Source of the DNA: Pyrolobus sp964613695
Lineage (GTDB): Archaea; Thermoproteota; Thermoprotei_A; Sulfolobales; Pyrodictiaceae
DNA: 11,060 bases
Assembly (NCBI GenBank): GCA_964613695.1
Contig: CAZTIR010000046.1
Location: 1 to 11,060, forward strand
Reading direction: 5' to 3'
Shown here: piece by piece, positions 6,041 through 11,060 of the stretch
Position numbering within the stretch: the first letter of the stretch is position 1
Layout of the letters: every line of letters begins with the position of its first letter
The notes under the pieces: generated by a model
The model's input: only the letters and a program-made list of their open reading frames with translations
Databases searched by the model: none
What the model was told of the DNA's origin: nothing
Translations under genes and position numbers: made by a program

Positions 6041-6143
6041 GCCGGGGTGCCCGAGCGGTCTAAGGGGCGGGGCTGCAGTGGGCCTGGTGTCCGCCCGTCG
6101 GAGACCCCGTTATTCCCGGGTTCGAATCCCGGCCCCGGCTCCA
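6041..6143 (+). tRNA. tRNA-Cys(GCA) with a 25-nt intron; CCA encoded
   Basis: The acceptor stem GCCGGGG (6041-6047) pairs with CCCCGGC (6133-6139), then discriminator U and encoded CCA (6141-6143). The D arm begins at 6050, and the T arm is CCGGG-TTCGAAT-CCCGG (6116-6132). The anticodon stem CGGGG (6068-6072) pairs with CCCCG (6105-6109) only if about 25 nt at 6079-6103 are removed, giving loop CTGCAGA with anticodon GCA at 6075-6077 and G37. GCA plus U73 identify cysteine. The intron sits at the canonical 37/38 site. It has an internal GGGC/GCCC stem (6080-6083 with 6093-6096), and the bulge-helix-bulge is relaxed, with a mismatch in the central helix. The variable loop TTATTC is one base longer than usual. 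G37 is the base methylated by Trm5 enzymes, and a Trm5-family gene lies at 8728-9585. Confidence 0.95.
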
Positions 6144-6148
6144 CTCGT

Positions 6149-7573
6149 TCACTCGCCGCGGCTATGATGAACCCAGGCGTCACGGATTCCGGAGATGAAG
6201 TATTCAGCCTTGCCTGAGCTCACGCGCCTATAGTATGGTAGGCCGATAAGCCTCGACGCTATCCTAGGATCCCTTAGTATTAGCATCTTCTCCCACGAGC
6301 GGAGTGCGGGGCATATGTAGCAGCCAAGCCGGTAGAACCCATACTCGTACAGCGGGTTCAGCTTAACACCCTTATGTCTCGCGTATAGTTGTAACAATAG
6401 TGTAGACCATTGTTTTAATGGTGTAACAGTCACAACAGTCAACCTTCCGGCAGTGTCTAGGCGCTCGAGGCGTATGGGTGGCCTACGGCTTCTAGCCTCA
6501 GACTCGGCATCCCTATCCCCTGTCACAACTATAATCCGCTCGCCTAGCCGTCTCAAGACTTCTCGTAGAGCTTCTAGTTTTAATCCTGTGCACCAACGGT
6601 TATTGTGCGTCGGCATGCCTAGCATGCGAATATTCTTGCGGACAGGCGCACGCGTGTAGATGAGCTCGATGTTTAGTTTATCAGCGTAGTCCATCACGTA
6701 TTCTCTCGTCTGCGGAAAGTCGACGCCAGTGTCCACATAGATAGCTACAATATCCTTGTACACGTTTCTTGCGAGGATGAGTGCAATGGTTGAATCCTTA
6801 CCCCCACTCCAAGGTACAACAATCGCATCCAGACTTCCTAGCTCCTCTTCTGCACGCGCCAAAGCATCTCTCAATAGCCTCTTCGACACCTTCTCGTAGA
6901 AGTCGATGACCCTCCTGGCCCAATACTCGTCTATCTGGAGGGGTTCTTGCGGAACAAGACTCGTTCTGCCCGATATCTTGTTAAGCTTAGGCATGCCCAC
7001 GTCTGGTATGTGTAGCTCGTAGAGGGGCCTGGGGCCGATATACACCAGGTGTTTGCCGCCAGCCAAGCGCTCCAGTATAACAGTGTCATGATCTAGCACC
7101 TCTCTGCCTCCCAGCCGGGCTATCCACTCCCTCCAGCCACGCGTGGCGAGGAACACGTCGGCATACGGCTGGTCTTCGACAAGGCTCTCGAGCCTCGGTT
7201 TCACCGCTACGTGGACGAGTATCCCGCTTTTATTCCGAAAGGAGAGTCTTAGCCTTAGCCTAGCTCTAGCCCTCTCCACGCCCCAGGCTATCTCTTCGAG
7301 CCTCGCGTTCCTCACACGCTTCTTGGGTATAGCGACGGCTGCCACGTTAACCAGGCCACTATCCTCGACATAGTCAACCACCTTGCTATCCTCTCTACCA
7401 GCCAAGTAGAGCACATACCCCTCTATACTTTTAGCCTCTTCTACAAGCTCCTCGGCCAGCAGCCTCTCATCTCGAGTACCCCGAAGGCTATGAACCTCGA
7501 CTCCCCAGCCTGCGTAGAAACGGTCTACAGTCGCTCTCACAGCATCTCTATCCTTACCAGCTCTTACATACAC
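6149..7573 (-). CDS. PAPS-reductase-family PP-loop ATPase (COG0175-like) with N-terminal extension
   Basis: A 474-residue protein with a PP-loop adenylating domain in the second half: VVPWSGGKDSTIALILA (252-268), YVDTGVDFPQTREYV (279-293), HNNRWCTGLKLEAL (323-336) and TGDRDAESEARS (351-362). Cys328 and the later GCYICPA (Cys418, Cys421) may bind a metal or Fe-S cluster. This is the layout of archaeal PAPS-reductase-like proteins of uncertain function rather than classic CysH; the terminal ECGLH motif of assimilatory reductases is absent. Residues 1-240 are an extension seen in archaeal relatives, possibly RNA-binding, so tRNA or sulfur chemistry is a guess. The longest form starts at GTG 7573. 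A TATA-like GTTATACCA at 7575-7583 predicts transcription from about 7555, which would favour GTG 7540 (residue 12). It ends 5 nt from tRNA-Cys, tail to tail, and its 3' end is covered by a C/D RNA on the other strand. Confidence 0.82.
   Translation of the reverse strand: MYVRAGKDRDAVRATVDRFYAGWGVEVHSLRGTRDERLLAEELVEEAKSIEGYVLYLAGREDSKVVDYVEDSGLVNVAAVAIPKKRVRNARLEEIAWGVERARARLRLRLSFRNKSGILVHVAVKPRLESLVEDQPYADVFLATRGWREWIARLGGREVLDHDTVILERLAGGKHLVYIGPRPLYELHIPDVGMPKLNKISGRTSLVPQEPLQIDEYWARRVIDFYEKVSKRLLRDALARAEEELGSLDAIVVPWSGGKDSTIALILARNVYKDIVAIYVDTGVDFPQTREYVMDYADKLNIELIYTRAPVRKNIRMLGMPTHNNRWCTGLKLEALREVLRRLGERIIVVTGDRDAESEARSRRPPIRLERLDTAGRLTVVTVTPLKQWSTLLLQLYARHKGVKLNPLYEYGFYRLGCYICPALRSWEKMLILRDPRIASRLIGLPYYRRVSSGKAEYFISGIRDAWVHHSRGE
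6160..6221 (+). ncRNA. C/D-box guide sRNA downstream of tRNA-Cys, predicted 16S rRNA target
   Basis: A perfect C box ATGATGA (6164-6170) is followed by a 12-nt guide, a weak D' (CGGA, 6183-6186), a C'-like GAGATGA (6192-6198), and a D box CTGA (6214-6217). The 11 nt before D (TTCAGCCTTGC) are perfectly complementary to GCAAGGCUGAA, a highly conserved archaeal 16S rRNA segment upstream of AAACUUAAAGGAAUUGGCG. The fifth base predicts methylation of the first G after GCAA, about position 902 in E. coli numbering by my count from memory. The first guide contains CCCAGGCG, complementary to CGCCUGGG some 10 nt upstream in the same 16S region, but three bases next to D' do not fit. The element lies antisense to the last codons of the PP-loop gene and starts about 20 nt after the tRNA, suggesting a tRNA-sRNA transcript. 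Without the rRNA match the weak D' and C' boxes would not be convincing. Confidence 0.68.
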
Positions 7574-7574
7574 A

Positions 7575-7626
7575 TGGTATAACGGGGTGAGTGGCTCGAG
7601 CGGTTTCCACTCCAGGCTAGGTATAC
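7575..7626. promoter_or_regulatory. Paired divergent TATA-like boxes
   Basis: GTTATACCA on the reverse strand (7575-7583) and GGTATACCA on the forward strand (7618-7626) share TATACCA in opposite orientation, with about 34 bp between them. Each points to its own gene. Expected start sites are near 7555 (reverse) and 7648 (forward), which would leave a leader of about 28 nt before GTG 7676 and would place the reverse gene's real start at GTG 7540. Confidence 0.45.
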
Positions 7627-7675
7627 CACATACACCCTCTGGGAGGCTACACGAGCAGGGGGTGTTATCAAGCAG

Positions 7676-8824
7676 GTGCTGTTAGAGGCGGAGACTATCG
7701 TCGTTGGTGGTGGGCCAGCGGGTCTGCTAGCATCCCTACACCTAGAGGGTGACACCCTACTATTCGAGAGCAGGCCGCGTGTAGGCCGTCCACCGCACTG
7801 TGCAGGCGTAGTGAGCGTTGACACGCTTAAACGTCTGCCTCGCGACGCCCTAGCAGAATACTATGATGGGCTGTTCTTGGCCGTGGGCAGTGCAACTACG
7901 CTTCTTCATGTCCGGCTAGCCAGGGTTAATCGTCCTCTACTTGAAGATGTGCTATTATCGATGGTTAGAGAGAAGGGGGTCTCAGTAAGACTATCCTGTA
8001 GAGTAGATCGCATAGAGGAGCATGGGCCGCGATACGAGGTGCGAACGACGTGTGGCCGTCTGAGAGCACGTAACGTGATAATAGCAGAGGGTGCTGGGGC
8101 GAGGCTATCCTCGCAGCTTGGCTTCGCGAAGCCAGCAGTCATATACGCTTACCAGGTTGTTAAGCGCCTAAGGCGCAGAGCTAGAATCGAGCCCTATGCG
8201 CCGCTCGCAGCTCTACTAGGAGGTCGCGTCAAGTACACATGGATCATTCCCATGGAGTACGGTAGCGTGATCGCTGTTGGTGCGGCGGGCGAGGCTACTA
8301 GCGTGAGACAACTAGTAAACAACGTTATGCGCGTTCTGGAGAGTGAAGGGTATGAGGGAGAGATTGTAGAGGTGCGTAGCGGTCTCATCCCCTACACGCT
8401 TCCTCTACGAAAGCCTTGGAAGCGGAGCAGAGAGAGCTGGGTCATGGTGATGGGCGACGCAGCCGGCCTCGCGAAAGCCTCGAGCGGCGGCGGCTTATAT
8501 GCGATATCGAGAACCTCCATCATCCCCAGGTTCCTCGAGAAGGGCGACTTCCAGAAAGCGTGGCGCATATACCGGAGTGTATATGAGCGGCTAACGAAGC
8601 TCTATGTGGCGGCCAAGCTCCTCTACTCATCATCGACGATTGTTAAGCTTGTTTCGAGGATCGTCAAAGCCCTCTTAAGTAAAGGTGAGCCGCTGATCCT
8701 AGACTATGATGAGGTTGTGATCGGGGGATGGGTGAGCCGCTACTGCGTAAAATCGCGCGAGAGGTGCTCGGAGAGGATGCTTCACAGCGTGTATGGAAGC
8801 GTATTGAAATCATTGGCGATATAG
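7676..8824 (+). CDS. Geranylgeranyl-reductase-family FAD-dependent oxidoreductase
   Basis: A 382-residue flavoprotein of the GGR type. It starts with the dinucleotide fold TIVVGGGPAGLLASLHL (7-23), then HCAGVVS (41-47), a conserved cysteine segment near the substrate channel in this family, and later WVMVMGDAAGLAKASSGGGLYAI (255-277), the second FAD motif with the typical GDAAG and SGGG. Characterised archaeal members saturate the geranylgeranyl chains of ether lipids at the membrane, others act on prenyl quinones or bacteriochlorophyll precursors. The exact lipid here is not determined. The start is GTG 7676; no ATG lies close upstream. The gene runs 97 nt into the Trm5-family gene. Its last 32 residues (from GGWVSRYC) have no family look, and one fewer G in the run 8723-8727 would end it at TGA 8731, just past the next ATG. 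A sequence error or a genuine overlap are both possible. Confidence 0.83.
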   Translation: MLLEAETIVVGGGPAGLLASLHLEGDTLLFESRPRVGRPPHCAGVVSVDTLKRLPRDALAEYYDGLFLAVGSATTLLHVRLARVNRPLLEDVLLSMVREKGVSVRLSCRVDRIEEHGPRYEVRTTCGRLRARNVIIAEGAGARLSSQLGFAKPAVIYAYQVVKRLRRRARIEPYAPLAALLGGRVKYTWIIPMEYGSVIAVGAAGEATSVRQLVNNVMRVLESEGYEGEIVEVRSGLIPYTLPLRKPWKRSRESWVMVMGDAAGLAKASSGGGLYAISRTSIIPRFLEKGDFQKAWRIYRSVYERLTKLYVAAKLLYSSSTIVKLVSRIVKALLSKGEPLILDYDEVVIGGWVSRYCVKSRERCSERMLHSVYGSVLKSLAI

Positions 8825-9585
8825 CCATTATAAAAAAGCCGCTCGGGTGGGATAATATAGGCATGCTTAGGCGGCTCGGTGAAGAGCTATGGCGCAGACT
8901 ACCCTATGTTAACAGCGTATGGCTCGCTGCGACGCCCGTGGAGGGCGTATACCGGGTACGCGATTTGATACACCTAGCGGGTGTGAAGAAAACCGAGACC
9001 GTGTACAGGGAGCATGGATGCGTGTTTAAGCTAGATATTACTCGCGTGTATATCTCGCCGCGTTTAGGCTACGAGCATAGGCGCATAGCCGAGCTTGTAA
9101 AGGATGGAGAGCGCATCCTCAACATGTATGCTGGGGCCGGCTTTTTCTCGATTCACGCGGCGTGCCGTAAGGACGTCGAGGCCGCTTACAGTATCGATCT
9201 TAACCCCTACGCGTTCCGCTACATGGTTGAGAATGTTCGCCTAAACCACGTGGAGGATAAGGTTGTGCCGATACTAGGCGAGGCCTACACTACAACGATT
9301 AAGTTCTTCAGATCGAGCGTTGACAGGGTGCTGATGCCGTTGCCCGAGAAGGCACTCGAGCACCTGCCCGCAGCGGTCCGCGCGCTGGACGAGAAAGGGA
9401 TTATCCACGTCTATCTCCACGTGGCGGCCAGCTCCTCTTCAGAAGCTTTAAGCAAAGCACGCCTAATGATCTCCGGCATCTTGAGGAGGTATGTGGTGGG
9501 GTATCGCTTCGAGTACTCGAGGATTGTGCGGACTGTGGGGCCTCGCGAGTATCAGGTAGTAGTAGACGTCCATGTCGTGAAATAG
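8728..9585 (+). CDS. Trm5/TYW2-family tRNA G37 methyltransferase
   Basis: A 285-residue class I SAM-dependent methyltransferase. The N-terminal RIEIIGDIAIIKKP (25-38) and CVFKLDITRVYISPRLGYEHRRIAELV (98-124) are signatures of the Trm5/TYW2 group. SAM is bound by ILNMYAGAGFFSIHA (130-144) and IDLNPYAFRYMVENVRLN (156-173). The segment DRVLMPLPEKALEHLP (199-214) occupies the place of the NLP-type motif of Trm5, favouring N1-methylation of G37 over the aminocarboxypropyl transfer of TYW2 homologues. Crenarchaea have several paralogues (Trm5a/b/c, Taw2), and the subtype is not certain. The short N-terminus suggests no separate D1 domain beyond about 60 residues. ATG 8728, directly after GGGGG, is kept because the first 30 residues fit the family, although this forces a 97-nt overlap with the upstream flavoprotein. 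The window also encodes a tRNA with G37 (tRNA-Cys). Confidence 0.85.
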   Translation: MGEPLLRKIAREVLGEDASQRVWKRIEIIGDIAIIKKPLGWDNIGMLRRLGEELWRRLPYVNSVWLAATPVEGVYRVRDLIHLAGVKKTETVYREHGCVFKLDITRVYISPRLGYEHRRIAELVKDGERILNMYAGAGFFSIHAACRKDVEAAYSIDLNPYAFRYMVENVRLNHVEDKVVPILGEAYTTTIKFFRSSVDRVLMPLPEKALEHLPAAVRALDEKGIIHVYLHVAASSSSEALSKARLMISGILRRYVVGYRFEYSRIVRTVGPREYQVVVDVHVVK

Positions 9586-9597
9586 GCTCTAGCTTCG

Positions 9598-10107
9598 CTA
9601 TGATCCACTCCCCTTGGCTATCTTTAGGGCGGCGAATTTGAGGACACGGAGTATAGACTCTATCATCTCGTCGGTGTCGAGCGCTCCTTTGACAATCACA
9701 GCTTGTATTCTGCCGTCACTGCTCTTCTCGAGCTCTAGTTCAATATCCACCCCCTCGTCTTGCATCCTTGCGAAACGCCGGGCGAGGAAGCGTATGTAGG
9801 GGTTGCTAGCGTTAACGGGTTTTGAGAGCACCATCTTCATAGTGTTTCCTAGCTTATAGACTCGTGCTACAATGTTGCCCTCCTCGTCTCTAATCTCTTC
9901 GACTATGCTCGCTGTCACAGCGTTACCACACTCCTCGAGAACCTTTAACAGCGTCTCGTAGAAGTCTAGCCGCTTCTTGAGTATTGTTATCTTGCGCTTG
10001 ATTAACCTCTTTAACTCTTCAATATCTGTTATGGTCTCCACCCCGGGTATAACAGTGAGGCTGTCGACTGTACTATTTCTGCTAAGCTTTATGAGCATAT
10101 CACTCAC
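9598..10107 (-). CDS. Hypothetical protein with N-terminal coiled coil (169 aa)
   Basis: No family recognised. Residues 28-60 (DIEELKRLIKRKITILKKRL, then FYETLLKVLEE) form a strongly charged amphipathic helix typical of a coiled coil. They are followed by a beta-rich part (IVEEIRDEEGNIVARVYKLG, 68-87) and a C-terminal helix (TDEMIESILRVLKFAALKIAK). It is probably soluble and small enough to be a dimeric accessory or regulatory protein, but nothing points to a role. The GTG at 10107 is supported by a TATA-like TTACATAAG (reverse strand, 10136-10128) centred 25 nt upstream, giving a leaderless mRNA; ATG 10098 is the alternative. Its first 53 nt are antisense to the start of the protease gene. 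It converges with the Trm5-family gene across 12 bp. Confidence 0.72.
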   Translation of the reverse strand: MSDMLIKLSRNSTVDSLTVIPGVETITDIEELKRLIKRKITILKKRLDFYETLLKVLEECGNAVTASIVEEIRDEEGNIVARVYKLGNTMKMVLSKPVNASNPYIRFLARRFARMQDEGVDIELELEKSSDGRIQAVIVKGALDTDEMIESILRVLKFAALKIAKGSGS

Positions 10108-11060
10108 ACTGCCTCTAGCAAGCTACGCTTATGTAAACAAGTCTATCGTGCTCCCACTCCTAGCGGTTGTTGGGAGAGGCCAAGGTGCTGTAATAGATGC
10201 ACGCGTGTGGGTCAGGATACCTGGCAGGGACATCTTCATTACGAGACCGGTGCTTGGCGTGGGTGAAGATACGGCTCTCTCAGCGAGAATAGCTCTCTAT
10301 TATGCCGCGCTATTGAATCATATAGACCCTACCAGGATAGATGCGGGTGTAGAGTTTATCAACGAGCAGGAGGTTAGCGGGGCGAGTGCCGGGCTACCGC
10401 TATTCCTCGGCTACTACGCGCTCCTCTCAAACAAGTATATAAATACGAGCGTGTTGACCGGGACAGGCCTCCTATCGCCTAACGGTCTAGTGGTTAACGT
10501 GGGAGGAGTCGTAGAGAAGATAAGGGCAGGCTTAGCCAACGGCCTAAAGCAGTTCCTAATACCTTACTCAGACTATGAGCAGTACAGGGTAAGGCTTGAG
10601 AGTCTTAACGCTACTATACACCCCGTCTGCAGCGTAGAGAGCGCACTAGTCTACACGTTCAACTCCCCCGATGTAAACGCGAGCATTACCATCCCTGAGA
10701 CGTATTTTAAGAGAGCCGCTTTCGAACTCATAACGGTGCTTAACAAGACGATAGCGCTTGCCACCAATACTAGCCTAGCCTCACGCAATAACCTAGTTGG
10801 TATGTTGAGGGAGTATCTACGCGAGGCGATAAAGCTCGCTAAGAGAGGATACTACTATACTAGCGCGAGTATAGCATACAGTGGCCTAGTAGAATTCATA
10901 CAGAGGGCTAGCATAAACCTAGTTGATAATCTGACAAGACTAATATTATCGAGCATAGATAGGAAGAAGTTAGCCGAGGAGATATACATACTTAAAGCTG
11001 AGGTGATGAGGCGCCGGCATGTGCCCCTCTGGAGACTTGAAGCCTTAATGTCAGCGGAGT
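10055..11060 (+). CDS. Secreted Lon-like archaeal serine protease (COG1750 type), 3' end missing
   Basis: The frame is open from GTG 10055 to the window edge, about 335 residues. It begins with a clear signal sequence, MRLSTVLFLLSFMSISLTLP followed by LASYA, so cleavage after residue 25 or retention as an anchor would put the enzyme outside the membrane. The catalytic part matches the Ser-Lys dyad of Lon proteases: EVSGASAGLPL (106-116, Ser111) and VVNVGGVVEKIRAGLANG (146-163, Lys155). Their spacing of 44 is almost the 43 of E. coli Lon (from memory). The AAA+ domain of Lon is absent, as in the archaeal COG1750 group. A helical region (SLASRNNLVGMLREYLREAIKLAK onward) follows at about 243-330. 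Substrates are unknown. ATG 10031 is an in-frame alternative start, and ATG 10091 would cut the signal sequence. A TATA-like AATATC at 10021-10026 would suit leaderless GTG 10055. Confidence 0.85.
   Translation, partial: MRLSTVLFLLSFMSISLTLPLASYAYVNKSIVLPLLAVVGRGQGAVIDARVWVRIPGRDIFITRPVLGVGEDTALSARIALYYAALLNHIDPTRIDAGVEFINEQEVSGASAGLPLFLGYYALLSNKYINTSVLTGTGLLSPNGLVVNVGGVVEKIRAGLANGLKQFLIPYSDYEQYRVRLESLNATIHPVCSVESALVYTFNSPDVNASITIPETYFKRAAFELITVLNKTIALATNTSLASRNNLVGMLREYLREAIKLAKRGYYYTSASIAYSGLVEFIQRASINLVDNLTRLILSSIDRKKLAEEIYILKAEVMRRRHVPLWRLEALMSAE
10128..10136 (-). promoter_or_regulatory. TATA box of the hypothetical coiled-coil gene
   Basis: TTACATAAG on the reverse strand is centred about 25 nt before GTG 10107. 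It lies inside the coding region of the divergent protease gene, so the promoter of one gene overlaps the coding start of the other. Confidence 0.45.

Noticed and set aside
6670..6705. GTGATGG followed by CTGA on the reverse strand within the PP-loop gene
   Set aside because: Only 6 nt separate the boxes, too short for a guide, and the sequence codes for a conserved part of the protein.
8706..8745. ATGATGA on the forward strand near the flavoprotein 3' end as a C box
   Set aside because: No CTGA follows within guide distance, and the motif is simply the Tyr-Asp-Glu codons.
10995..11040. CTGA followed by GTGATGA inside the protease gene, resembling D' and C' boxes
   Set aside because: No upstream C box and no downstream D box occur at workable distance, and the bases are explained by the codons of the protease.
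1..11060. CRISPR arrays, insertion sequences, defence or toxin-antitoxin genes
   Set aside because: I saw no regularly spaced repeats, transposase or nuclease motifs, or long terminal repeats; the recognised genes are ordinary chromosomal genes.

Overview
The window looks like a piece of a hyperthermophilic crenarchaeal chromosome, most likely Desulfurococcales or Pyrodictiaceae-like. This is an inference from gene content; no marker pins the genus. Supporting signs are a tRNA-Cys gene with a short intron at position 37/38, C/D-box guide RNAs, an archaeal-type Trm10, a Trm5-family tRNA methyltransferase, a geranylgeranyl-reductase-type flavoprotein, a secreted Lon-like archaeal serine protease, and TATA-like boxes 25-30 nt upstream of leaderless or near-leaderless GTG/TTG/ATG starts. 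Genes are packed tightly with little spacing.

Layout. 1-557 (-): N-terminal part of an NDH-2-like flavoprotein. 558-888: GC-rich non-coding gap with strong hairpins and a possible independent promoter. 889-2014 (+): small cupin followed by a phosphoribosyltransferase. 2053-3156 (-): trm10, with a C/D-box RNA antisense to its 3' end and a second one on its own strand just before its start. 3247-4371 (-): DegT-type sugar aminotransferase. 4346-4531 (+): possible 61-aa membrane protein. 4518-4883 (-) and 4941-6005 (+): a hypothetical protein and a DUF354 GT-B protein diverging from a 57-bp gap. 6041-6143 (+): intron-containing tRNA-Cys(GCA), followed 20 nt later by a third C/D-box RNA antisense to the next gene's 3' end. 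6149-7573 (-): PAPS-reductase-family PP-loop protein. 7676-8824 (+): GGR-family flavoprotein overlapping a Trm5-family methyltransferase (8728-9585). 9598-10107 (-): hypothetical coiled-coil protein whose 5' end overlaps the start of a signal-peptide-bearing Lon-like protease (10055 to window end, +).

The most interesting content is RNA modification. Three C/D-box sRNA genes were found by reading the gaps and gene ends. By comparison with remembered conserved rRNA sequence, one has both guides complementary to neighbouring sites in domain II of 23S rRNA, and one has an 11-nt guide complementary to the conserved archaeal 16S segment containing GCAAGGCUGAA. They lie beside trm10, tRNA-Cys and a Trm5-family gene, so much of the window concerns methylation of tRNA and rRNA. 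The remaining genes (sugar aminotransferase, DUF354, GGR, NDH-2, protease) fit cell-surface, lipid and energy functions and show no clear pathway link to one another.
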